A program made the position numbers and the translations under genes. This document shows positions 24,756 to 37,892 of a DNA stretch of 64,000 nucleotides, piece by piece (the first letter of the stretch is position 1; the number at the start of each line of letters is the position of its first letter). The stretch is from Cavia porcellus (lineage: Eukaryota > Chordata > Mammalia > Rodentia > Caviidae), in NCBI RefSeq assembly GCF_034190915.1, contig NW_026947502.1:38904785-38968784 (forward strand). The letters run 5' to 3'. The notes beneath the pieces are model-generated. The model worked only from the letters and a program-made list of their open reading frames with translations, did not search any database and was not told where the DNA came from.

Positions 24756-26825
24756 TTTTGCTTTAAATAAAAATCAAATGAATAAAAGCAAGTTGAATCC
24801 TCTAAATGCAGAAATCATTACTTAAGATTCCAAAGACTTTTTAAAATTACCATTTTGTTTTCCTTAAAAGAATACATTATTAAACCTCTGTGCTCCTTCA
24901 CTAATTGTGTGTTTAAGAGGTAACTAGAGGATCAATAAAATGAAATGTAATTGGATATTGAACATTTTTCTTGGAAATTGTCAGAGACATTAGATGTAGA
25001 TTGAATAGTTATTTGGCTATTATTGTTTTTTGGTTGTAAGAGTTCCCTGAATTTCCCACAAAGATATTTCAGAACAAGTAAGCATGTTATTCCAATTAGT
25101 GGAGCACACTAGACACATTCAAACTTTATTGTCTATGGGCATCTACAGGGAACGCTTTCTCCTCATAGCATATATCACATTTTGTGCAAATTAATTCTCT
25201 AACTTCTCAATTAAAAGACAGGACAGCTTTTTTATGGATATATCATGTTTGCGTCATGTATTAGTCAATAATTACTCATTGAATGAATTAAAAAATCAAT
25301 GGGTTAAGAATGATCAAAGAATTGGGTTGATCAATAGTATATTAAAAATATATGGGAATATTTAGAATTGACTATTCCTGGACATGTGCCAAGGGACCAT
25401 ATGATTTATTATTCTTATTGTTAAGTAAGCATTTTAAGACTACTATTGCAGTGAAGCCTTCATGAAATATTTTCACATACTAACTTCTATAGTGGAGAAG
25501 CCTGAGATTCATAGTTTTTTCTACATTCTCAATGTGTGCCTAACCTAGTATTTGAACTGTATCCCAGTGTTGCTGGCTTTTCCAGAATCCCTGTGCTAAG
25601 GCTGGCAAGATGTGCGTGACAGTGATAAGAAATGTGAAAAAAGCAAGATAAAGCGCTCTATTTTTATATTCTATGTTCAATATTTGCTTCAGAATATTCT
25701 TAGAACATGAGGCATTAGAGCGGTTTTTCCAGATTCAATGGTATTTTCAGAGGCCAGCTTCCATTTATTTTATGTTTTAGGATTTTAAAGTGTGTTGTAT
25801 TTTTATTGTTATTAGTAAAAAACCTACAGGATAAGTGGGTTTTTTTGCATATTCCTTAAAAGTACAATTAACATTGGTATAAGTGTCCTGCCTTATTTAA
25901 CAACAGTGTCTTTTTATTTTAGTTGACACTCATAGCAATAGAAAAAAAAAAATTCCTGAGAATGTTTCCCCATTCATTTCCTTACCCTTAAAAAAGAACA
26001 GTGAAAAAGGAAAAAGGAAAATGCACGAAATATTCAAATTTAGAATTTTGTTATGAATGCATAAAATTCCAAAGGTAGATTAGAAATAGATATGATGGAA
26101 AACCTGATAGATTTCTGTTCTACAAACTCACAGGATGGAGTATTATAGTTCTGGCTATTCATTTTTATCAAAACTAATTATTAAGATGAAACTCAAAAGC
26201 AAGTTATTCATGTAGAAAAGAATCAATGATTTCCCTGTCACTACAGTTTAGTAATAAATACTATAAGTAATGCATTTTAAAGAAGGAATCTACTCAAGTC
26301 AACATGATCCCAAACAAAGAGACCTTGAAAGGACTCAATGAAACAAGAGTAGTTTGCTCAAAGCATTGCACTAGGCTGAAGGTCACTGTGCCTTTGTCCA
26401 TTTTTGTGATTCTCTAAAGGCGTGTGCTTAGGATGGATGATAATGGTTCTTGCTGAATAAATGTAAGACAAAATAAATGGTGAGTATTTCGTTTTTGTTC
26501 AGAGCAGATCCCCCACAAAGAAAGTGAAAACTGTTAAAAATGCCTCCTGCAACTTCCAGAGGTAGGAATGACTACTAATGCATCAATTAAATGCCTTATA
26601 TTCCATTCCCTTTGTACTAAATAGTATTGAGCAATTAACTTTCCTTAACCCATATCTGACATATCTCTGGATAATAAATGGCACTTACAGGAATGAACGT
26701 TATTTCTGAAAATGTATTTTTTATTCCTGCTAAAACTTGTCCAGAGTACAGATTTCTGTTGAAATTTTTAATGTCTGGATACCTAAACAGAAATAAATGT
26801 CTATTTTAGAGAATTATTTTCTTGT
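24756..26825. other. Unassigned AT-rich non-coding sequence
   Basis: No gene, no named repeat. Few open frames of any length. Confidence 0.4.
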
Positions 26826-26927
26826 GTTGATTGACTTTTTAAAGATTATTGTAAGTGTACTTAATCTTTCAAAATTCTGTTAGAAAATATAGAAGGTTAT
26901 GCTATGTATTTTTTCATTTCTAAGACA
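26826..26927 (+). repeat. Local diverged repeat, copy 1
   Basis: Shares the words 'gttgatt', 'tacttaatctttc', 'ctgttagaaaatatagaagg' and 'atttctaaga' in the same order with 27371-27475. By eye roughly two thirds of aligned bases match. The family is not recognised. Confidence 0.55.
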
Positions 26928-27370
26928 GAACTTTCAAATATGAGTTTAAATTTAGGATTGAGAAGAATACTAAACATAAAATATAATCATTTTAAATTCT
27001 CATCACATTTTTGTAGGTCTTGCATTTGAGTATAGACTAGTATTTTGTTGAAACATTTGATGCTGCTGCTATGTTAATCACAAATACATTTAAATATTAA
27101 TATAACTAATTCTCATGAAGATTAGCAATCATTTTTTACTATCAACAATTTTTGAGAAGTAACTATCTTTAAGGTACTATATGAAGCAAACTGAATTAAT
27201 TCAGTGAGAATCTTTCAAAATCTTTCTTTACTGTTCCTGTATGACAGTAAAACTTTTTAAAAAGGAATCCATTAATAATCAGAGAAAGAAAAGAAAAATA
27301 TGTTTAAATTTTGAGAACTAGGGGCATTGATAAAGAAAATTGAATTAGGAAATAGTAATTGAACTTCTTA

Positions 27371-27475
27371 GTTGATTTATGTCAAAACTTTTTTTTAAGA
27401 CTATCATAATTATACTTAATCTTTTGAAACTGTTAGAAAATGTAGAGGCTTATATTGCTTTTTAATTTCTAAGAA
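27371..27475 (+). repeat. Local diverged repeat, copy 2
   Basis: Second copy of the 26826-26927 segment about 545 bases downstream in the same orientation ('gttgatt', 'tacttaatctttt', 'ctgttagaaaatgtagagg', 'atttctaaga'). It could be an old tandem duplication or two copies of an unrecognised dispersed repeat. Confidence 0.55.
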
Positions 27476-28881
27476 AAAAGTTTTTATTTTTATATTATTA
27501 ACAGGATGGCTTATTTATTTATTTATTTTCTGCAATCATTCTTCATGGAATCTCCAATGAAGAAATAAAGCAATTTATGGTTTCATAAGATTTCCAAATG
27601 ACATAGCATTCAATAAGATTTAAATAACAGTCATTTTAAGTTTTGATGGAAAAGAAATATCCTTTCATTGAGCTCACGTATCTGAAGATGACAGTTTCCT
27701 CTACCAGTGTTTCTGACTGAAGGGGTGACCATGCCAGGACAGTAATTACCGACAAATGCTACCTTCCAAGCTGCCCGACAGGCAACATACTCATCTTTTC
27801 TATTCTGAAAACTCCTATGAATTCCCACGCTATTAAAATATTTTCTTCCTTCCCTAACTTGTACTGTTTCCCTTCTTTTGCTTTTAAAATGAAACACTAT
27901 ACAAACTTTCTGCTTTCCATACCGGAAGCCATAACATCAGATCTCATGAAGCATGGCAAATGCTGCTTCATTTTAGATTTTGAATGCAAGGATACTGCCA
28001 AATGAAACCTCTAGATCAATGCAAAATATGTCTAAGTGTGACGATCTAATTCATTTGGGCAAACAGTATAATCAGATATGGTATTTGTAGTAAGTGGATA
28101 ATTCCTTTGTCCACAGACAATTCACCAGAGTGGATATTCACCACCTGCGTATATCTACTGACAGAGTTTTATTGCAACAACTAATTATTCTGGATGGTCT
28201 GTATATCTGACTTATGGGAAAACATTTGAGGCCAGCCAAAATACAGAACAGTGTGCATGTCTTCTGTAAACTACTACAGGAGTATGCGGCCATCTCCTGA
28301 ATTAATTTTCTATTTGGGCTGAGCTGTGCCAAAAGAGCAGATTTGGAACTGATGGGTTGCATCATCTGGACTTGCTTTTCTATACAGAACTTCACAGATG
28401 CAACATGCAAGTGGGGAGACAATTGAAATATTGAGCTAATGCATTTATAATTCTTTATAAAATGATGACTTCCATAGTTTTATTTTCCTCAAGTCACTCA
28501 GCACTAAGAAATCTAAAGTGGTTTTCAGCGGTACCCTTCCTTAAACAAGCCATGACATACTGAAAGCAAGTGCAGCCACCATCTGCTTTCCCCCATCCAC
28601 GGCAGGAAGTTTTCTTTAGAGAAAATTCTCCAGTTAAACGGCCCATGACTTTAGATGCTTTCATACAAATTTTCTTTCCAAAATGCAAGTTTGGTTTTTT
28701 TCCTTCTAACTAACACATCCCATCTTTATGAGATATTTGATTAATTGACTTGTCTTGAGCTATTCCAGGTTAGCAATGTCAGCCCTATTCCTCTTTGTTC
28801 CATATTTCTTTCAGCAAGAAGAGGTGGAAATTTGTGTTCTTGATTTCATTTGTGTTTATCATTCACACTTTAGTTTTAAGA
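27476..28881. other. Unassigned non-coding sequence
   Basis: Nothing recognised. Minus-strand open frames of 64-94 codons (27631-28688) have no domain signature or splice support. Confidence 0.4.
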
Positions 28882-28894
28882 TAATCTCTTCTAG

Positions 28895-29018
28895 GACTGG
28901 GGGTGTAGCTCAGTGGCAAAGTGTCTGCCTGGCAAGCACAAGGTCATGAATTCGATTCCTGGTACCAAAAAAACCAAAAAGAAACAAACAAAAGCAAAAC
29001 AGGAAAAAAAAATCAAGC
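28895..29018 (+). mobile_element. ID-type SINE, sense, with perfect TSD
   Basis: The element reads 'gactgggggtgtagctcag' (5' end and box A, near 28895), 'gaattcgattcctggtacc' (box B, near 28948), then an A-rich tail. It is flanked by a perfect 13-bp duplication, TAATCTCTTCTAG, at 28882-28894 and 29019-29031. The anticodon-arm region differs from the copies at 43.6 and 55.6 kb, so this belongs to a different ID subfamily. Confidence 0.95.
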
Positions 29019-29031
29019 TAATCTCTTCTAG

Positions 29032-30784
29032 TTGTATTGTGTTTCCATTAAGAAATTTTATGCAGAATTTTTGGGATGGTGGATTTACCATAACCAATGC
29101 CTGGTGCACTATTTTAACCAAGAGATCACCACTACCTACTTATTTTTAAGAAATCCATATGTAGGATATTTTATTGGGTTACTTTTGGCTACAGAGGTGT
29201 TAGTATTGATTTTATTTTTAATAATTCTTTTTGTAATTATGCTCCTTTGCATAGCATTTCTTTCTCCTGGGTGGTAGGAGTCTCAGGCTCAGCTTCTCAC
29301 AGAGTGAGAATACTGTTTCACAAGATTCCCACGGCTGCCTTGAATAATAAGTGAAGTTCACATTGCAGGGTCTATAATGACTAACTAATGTGAGATGGAG
29401 GCTAAAGATGCAATTTTTGTTTAGTTACCTCTGAACGCATGTTTCTGAGACTAAGTCTGACTTTAAGAGTGAGACAACAATTGTTTTTCATCCAGATGGT
29501 TGCTGTTAGTTTCTGATTATTACCTAAAACTCCTTGCCCATGTTCCAGCAGAAGAATAGTTGCTCTCCAGAGAGCGAGCCTTCCTTTCAGGCCATGAGAT
29601 TCAATTGACTTCCCAGCTAAAGCCCACTGGGAGCTGCCTGGCAGCGTTGGAGGGCAAGGATCAGCCACTTGTGAGTTATAGCCTGTGGCTTTCAGGCTTC
29701 ACGTTTGTCGTTCTCCCTTCCCAAGTGGCAGGTATTGCTTCTGTCCTGCTGACCACATCGTCCTGTAGAAATATGACAAATGGTGTGGGTTCTCTGTCAG
29801 CCAAGCAGGGGCATTTATTTTTCCACTCATTTTGAGTATCGTAGAACGATACTGATGGATATCTATAGATTCACCACCTACAGGTCTTCCATGATGAGTT
29901 AAACATATGTGCTGGTATCCCTTTAGGCAAGGAACACACATCAATTCTTACGAGACATAAATATACCTCCATTAGCTTTGACACACCTTTTGACACAGTT
30001 CAAAATTTTCTTAAACTGTTCTTTTAACTCTTATAAGAAAGAAAATAAACATTTAATATTAAACCTCCAAAACATAACACTGTCCTTAGTTTGAATGTAC
30101 TGATAATCAAAGTTGCTGTAAAGGTTAAAGTTTTTAAGTTAGGACCATTCATTTGGGGAAATAGACTCTGAAAATACTAGCTTGTCACAGAATCCTTGTA
30201 ATTAGAGGCAAGGAGAGTGATCAGAATCACTCACATCAGTCCTCCACCCCATGAAGAGTTTTAATCTTCCTGAAAGTGCCTCAGGATGAGTAGACAGCTT
30301 ATGAGACTTTCCTTTAGTCTACTTTTATAAACAAGCACTTGGTGGCAATTCTGTCACTCTAGTCACTGTGGTCTAAGAGCTAGAAATTTTCCATGAGATG
30401 CTCCAGTGGACTATGGTGGGACCTAATGCATGGTTTCTATTTTTATATCTTGGACAAAGTGAAAAATGATTATGTGCTATTCAATGTTTCTATGGTTGAC
30501 TCTTCTGTTTCTATGGCATTTGTTTATTAGTACGTGTTCTCAAAACAAAATGTTTACATTTCTTGAGTGGAGTTGGGTACATGTACATATCACATCTTAA
30601 TTTCTTTTCTTAGTAAACTTTTTCTTAACAGAAATTCTATATTTATTATTCTGAACAAGCAATTATTGTTGGTTTATGTCTTGTCTCATCCTTAACATGT
30701 AGCACAGTCTGTATTTAATACTGGGGTCACATAAAAGAGCATAGTACTTCAGGTTGAGTGAATTGACAGAATTTTTTTTTTCGG
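29032..30784. other. Unassigned non-coding sequence
   Basis: No gene or named repeat recognised. Several overlapping short frames on both strands near 29402-29944 are mutually exclusive and lack domain evidence. Confidence 0.4.
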
Positions 30785-31072
30785 TTTGGACGTTAGGTGT
30801 CCAAGACTAAGATACCAGCAGGCTTGATTTCTACCGAATCCTCTCTTTTTGGCTAGTGGATCACCATCTTCATTTCCCTGCATCTTCACCCTGTGTGCTC
30901 AGTTGTGTCCTAATCTCCTCTTCTTATAAGTACATTGTTCCAATCAGATTCGAGCCCAATCACATGACCTCATTTTAACTTCACTGGCTATTTGAATATC
31001 CCATTCTGAAGTGCTAAGGGTTAGGATTTCAACAAATAAACTTTTGAGGACACAATTCAGCCTATAAGAGAG
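30785..31072. mobile_element. Mammal-wide LTR-type relic (ERVL/MaLR-like)
   Basis: The ordered landmarks 'tctcctcttcttataagtac', 'gacctcattttaacttcact', 'cattctgaagtgctaagggt' and a 'ttttgaggacacaattcagc' end are those of a common mammal-wide LTR-type repeat, the same class as 1270-1622. No TSD was resolved. Confidence 0.65.
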
Positions 31073-31461
31073 CCCAAGATAGGAAAGGAAAGAACATGTC
31101 CTTTAAGCAGCTACATACATTTTTTAAAAAAATAATATAGGGGAAGAATATAATTTATTAAAAGCAAAGGAAGAAAAACCCAATAGCCTTGTTTCTTAGG
31201 TTGTTATGCCTAACAATACAATCTCAGAAAGTAAAAGTGAAGTGCTCATTCATACATTATTCTTTGTACCAAATCACTGCTCAGACATTTCAGAGAAAAT
31301 TTTTAAGTCGTTTGACATATTGGAAAAACTTAGAAGTAGCAAAATTAGATGACTTAAATAGTGTCAAACCACAACAAATATCCTTTCTTGTGTAAGTCTT
31401 TGCCAAAAGAACAGAATATAGGTTGTTCTATTATAGTTATAAATACATATTCCTATGTAAT
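31073..31461. other. Unassigned short interval
   Basis: AT-rich unique sequence. Nothing recognised. Confidence 0.4.
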
Positions 31462-31476
31462 TGATTTAATAGATTT

Positions 31477-31580
31477 TTTTTTTTTTGGTCTTTTTCCTTT
31501 TTATTGTTACCGGGGATCAAACTCACGACTGCTTGCTTGCAAGGCAGGCGGTTATGCCGCTGAGCTAAATCCCCAGCCCA
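31477..31580 (-). mobile_element. ID-type SINE, antisense, with perfect TSD
   Basis: On the plus strand a T-run and 'ggtctttttcctttttatt' are followed by the box B complement 'gttaccggggatcaaactca' and then 'gccgctgagctaaatcccca' (box A complement). A perfect 15-bp duplication, TGATTTAATAGATTT, flanks it at 31462-31476 and 31581-31595. It is close to the copies at 43.6 and 55.6 kb and so fairly young. Confidence 0.95.
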
Positions 31581-31595
31581 TGATTTAATAGATTT

Positions 31596-31994
31596 AATTA
31601 GGACTTAAAAGGCATTATGACTTTCTTAAAATAAAAGTGTTTATGTTAAAAAAAAGTAGTATTTTTGATAATGTTTGCCATTTCAGTTTTTATTTTAAAT
31701 TTTCTTTTTAATTTACTTTTTATTACTAAATTCTATCATAATGTGTAGTAGCCTGACTCAAACTGGCAAAAAAAAAAAAAAAAAAAAAAAAAACTTGATT
31801 TTTTATTTTTTGATCTGGATTACTATGTTTTCAGTTTATATTAAATATAAAAATCTTTTCATTTTCTTCTTTGTACCTGATTTTGGGTTATACAAGAAGC
31901 ACAAAATATTAAATCAAAGTTTAAAAATTTGAATCAGTTGTGAAACTTGTTCCCTATGGCCCACTCACACATTGAAATGATAGCCATGGTCCCT
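31596..31994. other. Unassigned AT-rich sequence with a poly(A) run
   Basis: Contains an uninterrupted run of 26 A at 31768-31793. The sequence to its left is not a retroelement I recognise. Confidence 0.45.
31768..31793 (+). repeat. Poly(A) tract, 26 A
   Basis: Uninterrupted A-run, possibly the tail of an unrecognised retro-insertion. Confidence 0.9.
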
Positions 31995-32290
31995 GTATTA
32001 GTGAGCTTTTATAGTGAGCTTTTCAGTCCTGTGACTAAACACCTGGAAAGTGAATTGAGAATAGGAAATATTTACTTTTGGCTCAAGGTTTCAGAATCTC
32101 AGACCATGATCTGCTGGTTCCAAATCAGAGTGAATCTGACACCTCACAGCAGCCAGGCGCTGAGAGGGAGGGAAAGAATGCATGCAGTGATGAACAATCC
32201 AAAGCACAGCACAGCCATCTCCTTCCTCCAAGAAACCTACCTCTCAATAGGCCATTCAGCTATGGACTCAATAGTTAATTGCCTTCCAAC
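31995..32290 (-). mobile_element. ERVL-MaLR LTR, antisense, diverged
   Basis: Landmarks parallel the copy at 55.9 kb: an opening 'attagtgagctttt', 'gactaaacacctgg', 'cttttggctcaaggtttcag', 'ccatgatctgctggttcca', and 'agggagggaaagaatg'. The two open frames across it (121 and 66 codons) have no homology I recognise. Confidence 0.55.
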
Positions 32291-32329
32291 AACCCCAATG
32301 CTATACACATGAAGCTTTATTTTGATCTA

Positions 32330-32620
32330 CAATAAATGCATTTGGAAGGCAGTTAGATCATGGGGTTGTGGTTCCAACTGTGTGAGGATCAGTTTCTATA
32401 CCAAGGCTCCAGACAGACCCTACTGTCTCTTCCACTATTTAATACACAGGAGGACAGAAGCAGATACAAACAGGAAGGGGACCCTCACCAGATACCAGCT
32501 CTGCTTTGATCCTGGACTTTTCACTCACACTGATTTGTGTAATTGTCCTCAGGTACAAGGCATCCAGTTTATGATATTCTGTCATAGCTGCCTTAATGGT
32601 GCAAGACAATCACTGTAAAT
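32330..32620 (+). mobile_element. LTR-like repeat fragment, sense (MaLR-type)
   Basis: Contains 'aggggaccctcaccagatac', 'gctttgatcctggacttttc' and 'ccagtttatgatattctgtc', in the order seen near the 3' end of common mammalian MaLR-type LTRs. It lies next to an antisense MaLR copy, so the pair may be two insertions or a rearranged one. Confidence 0.45.
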
Positions 32621-32747
32621 ACAATTCCTTCACCATAAACCTTGGTTTATATAGAAATGGTCCTCCCCTTTCTTTCCCCCAGTAAAATTAGTTGTGTTAG
32701 GGGACTGGTATTAGGGAAAGTCTTGGAAATGTTGTCCTCTTAAAAAG

Positions 32748-32880
32748 TCTGTAGTACCTGCAATCCCAGCACTCAGGAGACTGAGACAGAAGGACCATGG
32801 TGAGTTCGAGGCTAGGTTGTACTACATAGTGAAATCATGTCTCAAAGCAAAACAAAGCAAAAACAAAAACAAAAAAAAAA
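32748..32880 (+). mobile_element. B1-like SINE, sense
   Basis: 7SL-derived landmarks are present in order: 'gcaatcccagcactcaggag', 'actgagacagaagga', 'gtgagttcgaggctaggttg', 'actacatagtgaaatcatgt', then an A-rich tail with CAAAA units. It lacks the 29-bp internal duplication seen in the B1 at 57.9 kb, so it is a simpler B1 form. Confidence 0.85.
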
Positions 32881-33229
32881 AACCCACACCAAAATGAATA
32901 AATAAACCCTCCAAAAAACTTCAGTAATTTTCAATACTCTCACTCACTTTATGTCATCACTGAATTATAGTTCATTGTTACACACCAGTATAATTAGCAC
33001 AGCTAATTAGACTCTAATACTATTTTGCTGTGTCCATGTGTGTTCTTGAATAATGTCGAAAAACCATTTCTTTCGTTTGTAAGAAGCTGTGGAAAGGTTG
33101 AAAGAAAATGAATCAGATGATTATCAAAAAATTAGATTTTCCACATAGTTTATGTTTTATTTATTAACTCATCTTTCATTAATTAGTTGTCTTTCCTAAC
33201 TTACTCATTAAAAGTCTTTACATTCTGCT
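32881..33229. other. Unassigned short interval
   Basis: Nothing recognised. Confidence 0.4.
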
Positions 33230-33345
33230 TGTTATGAATCAGGCTAGGTACTGGGTCCATAGTAATGATGAAGGTAATTATTCCTTCACAAAGCTTCCAT
33301 TCTAATGGAGAAATAAAAACCCACAAGTAGTATATTTTTAAAGAT
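33230..33345 (+). mobile_element. Ancient MIR/L2-class fragment
   Basis: 'ggctaggtactgggtccata', 'ttccttcacaaagcttccat' and 'tctaatggagaaat' match the word order of a very common mammal-wide old repeat. Precise family and ends are uncertain. Confidence 0.45.
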
Positions 33346-36300
33346 TTTCACTGAGTCAAAGAAGTGCTCTCTGTTAAATAAACAGTTATTAAATAGATTA
33401 TATGTTTAGAAAAAATACAAAAACTATTCTAGGTGGAAGATTTTTGAATTATGTTGTGAATAAATCAGCTACACAGGATGTTATCAGAATATTCTAAGCA
33501 GAGAAAATAGCAAGTGAAATTAAAAGTGATTCAAAATACTCTGGAAAGAAAAATCTCAAAAGGAAAAGAGAGCATAATGAAACTATGTGAGCATGACATA
33601 AAGGAGATAAGTGACACAATGTTTCTGCCTTCTTTTGTGGATTCACAAACATTTCTTTGCATGATTCTGGTGACAAACTGAGTTGGACAAGAACTAAATA
33701 AAATGCAATGGTGAAGTTTAATGTTGGTCTTATTGGGAAATTTGATTTGTTTCTTGTACAATTTGTTTTGTGACCAGAAAGAAATACGTTCATGAATCAA
33801 GGTACCACCTTTAATTACAGGAATGGGAAATGTTAGCAAGAAGATGTGTGAGGCAAATACTTTTGACAGTCGCTAGTGGTGTAAACACAAGATGAACGGG
33901 AGTCAAAAAGCCAGAACGTTGAGCCAAGTTCACATAAAATAGCACAGGAATGGAACTCAAGTGCAGAACCCACAGCAAGCAAGATCAAGGTTCATAAGCT
34001 AGCTGGGAACTGGAGTGGAAGAGCCTTGGTTCCAAATAAAAAAAGAATATTTTGTGAACATGTTAAACAAAACTGAAATGCTTGGGAAATGGTATTCTTT
34101 CCCATCGATTCGGCTTTAGTGACTGTCTGGGATTAAAGTCCAGGAGAAAGCCAAACAAGTAGTTTCATTCCAGAATTTTTTCTCCTTTCAGTTTTAATGT
34201 CTACCCTATAAATACTAGTGCATGAAAACTTTAACAAAGGCAGGAAAGGAAAATGTTTCCTCCACTGAGGTAAGGGCTTGATTGAATGGACCCATACCTC
34301 AAGGACAAAATCCATTTATTAGTGCAGCACAGATTTTATTTTTTTAAAAATAGAATCTTAATCAAGACAATTTGATGTTCTCCTTAGTCCAAAATATAAC
34401 CTTCCCAAAATGGTGAGTAAACTTTCCAAAAAATATAATGACCTTAAAGATATGTTTTATCTTAAAGATCTCAAGGGCTGCAAGTTACATTTAGTTCAAA
34501 GAGTAGGGTATAAGACAGTTAATGTGGCTGCAGATTGTTAATTTAGAGACACCCCCAGATCTGAAGATGTCCCAGAAGGCTTAGCGCTGTCTGTAGGCTT
34601 TGAGTAAATTGCCAGAAAGCGTGGTGCTCATTTGACTTTTATTTCCTGATGGAATGTCAGCTCTTCTCAACTGCAGTTAAGGATAACATTGGTATATGGA
34701 AAAGTTATGGAAGATAGTAACCTACCAAAACTTTTAGGCACTCAAACAAGCTTTTAAATTACAATTAAGTCTTAAAAAGGGGAAAACATCAGTTAGGGTG
34801 GAGGCTGCATCCCCTAAACCTGCCTATAGTTGAGATCTCAGGAAAACTGAGGGGGACTGCAGCAAACTGACCTATAGTTTTTTCCTGTTCACATTCTGTA
34901 TTTTAGAGAGGAGAAAGCAATTCAAGAGTCTTTTAATTTAAACTTTGAGAAGTTATGAAGAAAAAATAAGCTATAATTATTTGTTTTTGTACAAGCCTCA
35001 ACTCTAGTTAGAATAGAGATTGTAATTTACTTCATGTTAACCTTTGAGCATGCTATACTGAAAGAAAATCTATAAAACTACTCACATTTAAATCTATCAC
35101 TTAACGGAACAAAATAATTATATGTGTTACATTTAACAATGAAGCATTTGTATAATTCATTAATTTACACTATAATCATCATTAAGTAATATTATTTCCT
35201 TCCTTGATGAAAAATACCCATGTATAAAATAATATGTTTTACTTACAGAAACTAGTCAAGGCTCTTCCTTCTAATAAAAAGTTTATAGACAAGTTATGCC
35301 TGTGGTTATCTTTAATGGTAACTGTTGCTTTTAATTCACTCAGAGGGAATAAACTATTTTAGAAACATGTATTGAACAAAGACTGAATTGAATGGGCAAT
35401 GTTCTGAGGCTCTTACATTATCAATTTATTTGCTCAAGAGGGATGTACTTCAATATGAAGGTCACATTTACAGATTTAGGACGGAGAAAACAGATCCTGA
35501 TTCCTTGGTACCTTGACTTACAAGAAGCCATGGAAGAAAGATGTGAGAATAGGTGACACTGGCCAACATACAAATTACATGTGTGCCATTTCAGTAAATC
35601 TCCTTTTATATGCACGCATTCACACACGGCACACAGGCACATGTGCATAGCACACTAAATTGCTTTGGCCCGTTTTATAGATGAAGAAACTGAATCCTTC
35701 CAGCAGTGAGTCATGTAATAATGTGGAATCATAAATGTTACTCATGTGGTCTGAAGATAGAATATAATATCTTAATGTCTACTTAAAAGACAAATTCTCA
35801 AATAGGTGAGGCACACAATGATAAAACAGATTTGATAACTTGTTCTTATTGACAGGGCACCTGATCATCACCATTTGCCATTTATATTGGCTTCATGGGT
35901 AGGGCATCACTGAAGAACATGTTTTGAAGGATTTAGAGCATGCACTAACAAAAAAAGAGTCTTTAATAAGAGATCTAAACAGGTAAGCTAAATGATCAAC
36001 ATTTGGATGTTCTAAAGTTGCATGCAGGCTTCTCTGTACCCAAAAGCCTAAATGACTACTGTGACAATACACTACAGACCTTCAGCTGTGGGCAGCACAA
36101 TGCCCAAAGAACACAGGTGTGCACAGCTATAGAATATGCAGACCGTTTCAAAATGAAAACGTGATGTATTTGTTCAAAATGTAAAAAAAGTTTCAAAAAT
36201 TTGTATTTTTTGCTTTGTTTTGTTTTCTGTAGTCTCTCTTTCAGCTTTTTATGGTATTTTTAAAATGTTTGATATTTAGAGTCACGCTATGTAAACAATG

Positions 36301-36540
36301 ATCAAACTTTTAAGGCTCTATTCAGATTTTATCATTTATTTTTACACTGTACCATGCCAGGTATACATGCAAATATGTTTGCATTATTTGCAAGATCCCT
36401 GGAATATAAAATGTGTATTTTGTACTGCTACCTGTTGTTCTTACCAGAAAAAGGAAAATTACATAAATGTAACTACAGCTTTTATTTCACACCTTGATAA
36501 CACACACATTCTACCAATATTTTATTTAAATTTTTAAAAT
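33346..36540. other. Unassigned non-coding sequence
   Basis: Mostly unique. A MIR-like scrap lies near 35655-35720. Two overlapping minus-strand frames at 33494-33839 (99 and 102 codons) are chance. No exon structure was found. Confidence 0.4.
35655..35720. mobile_element. Possible MIR fragment
   Basis: 'cccgttttatagatgaagaa' and 'actgaatcc' resemble the conserved MIR core. Confidence 0.4.
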
Positions 36541-36814
36541 GTCTATTAGTACATGTTTGTGGTACATAATGGTTACATTCATTGTAGATAATTAGTAAAC
36601 ATATATAACACATTTCAACTTGTTCCTCTTCCATCCACTCCCTTTTAGTTTTCCAGCATCAAATTTACTTATCTTACAAAACTTTATGAAATTAATTATC
36701 ATATATACGTAGTGAAAACAAGACTAATAGGCCAAAGAATATATACAAAGCATATAACACAATTGTACTAAGTCAAGGGACACATTTATATGCATTGTTC
36801 ACACTGGATTATAA

Positions 36815-36816
<2 letters not shown>

Positions 36817-36859
<43 letters not shown>

Positions 36860-36870
36860 GTGTCTCTCTC
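36817..36870 (+). repeat. (CT)n microsatellite
   Basis: About eighteen CT units, then CTTT and GTCT variants. It lies within the antisense old L1. Confidence 0.95.
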
Positions 36871-36904
36871 TTTCCTCTGTTTTTTATTTTAGAATATCTA
36901 TATC

Positions 36905-36960
36905 ATAATATATGTATATGCATCATATATATATATATATATATGTATATACATGTTTAT
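36905..36960 (+). repeat. TA/GTAT-rich microsatellite
   Basis: Ten consecutive TA units flanked by GTATATAC-type words. Confidence 0.9.
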
Positions 36961-37892
36961 GTATACTTTTTCCAAATAATAAAAGTCATGCAGTATTTAA
37001 ATTTGTGTAACTGAGTCACTTCACTTAACATTATGGTCTCAAAGTGCGTCTATTTTCCTACAAATGTCTCAAGTTTATCCTTCTTTATGACAAAGTGGTA
37101 CTTCATTGTACATAAACAACACATTTTTTGTATCCATTCATCACTTTATGAACAAGTAGGCATCCTCCCATATTTTGCTATGATGAATTGTACTACTATA
37201 AACATAGGTATTCATATATCAGTTTGGTAAAATGTCTTGAACTCATTTGGAGGAAGATACCTAGAAGAGGCAATAGGTGGGTCAAATAGAATTCATCATT
37301 GGTTATTGGTTGATTTTCCTCATGGGAGATATGGAACTACAGTGTTGAACATTTTTCGTGCATTTATTGGCTATTTGTATTTCTTCATCTTAGAAGCATG
37401 TATTCACTTCAGATGCTCATTTTTAATTGAGTTTTTAAATTTGGTGAAATGTAATATATTTTGAACTCTATGTATTCTAGATATTAGTCCTTTGTCTGAG
37501 GAGTATCTGGAAATTTTTCCTGTTCTGTGGGTTGTCTACTCACTCTTCTCATGGTTTACTTTGCTATGCAGAACCTTTTAATGTGATGTATTCCCATTTG
37601 TTGATTCTTGGTATTATTTCCTGTGCAACATGAGTTTTGTTCAGAAAGTATTTTCCCACACCTATGTCTTCAACAGTTTTACCTATTTTATCTTCCAGCA
37701 GTTTGTTTCCCTATTTGAGCAATTTTGATTTAAATTTAGTGCATGGTGAAAGACACAGATCTAGTTTTAGTCATTGGCATATGGAGAGCCAGTTTTCCCA
37801 GAACTGTTCACTAAAGAGGCTCTCTCCTACAACAAAAAAATTTGGCCTCATTGTCAAAGATAACATAGCTGAATGTGTGTGGAATTATTTCT

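Noticed and set aside
31947..32312. 121-codon plus-strand open frame
   Set aside because: It overlaps an antisense MaLR LTR and shows no protein similarity I recognise.
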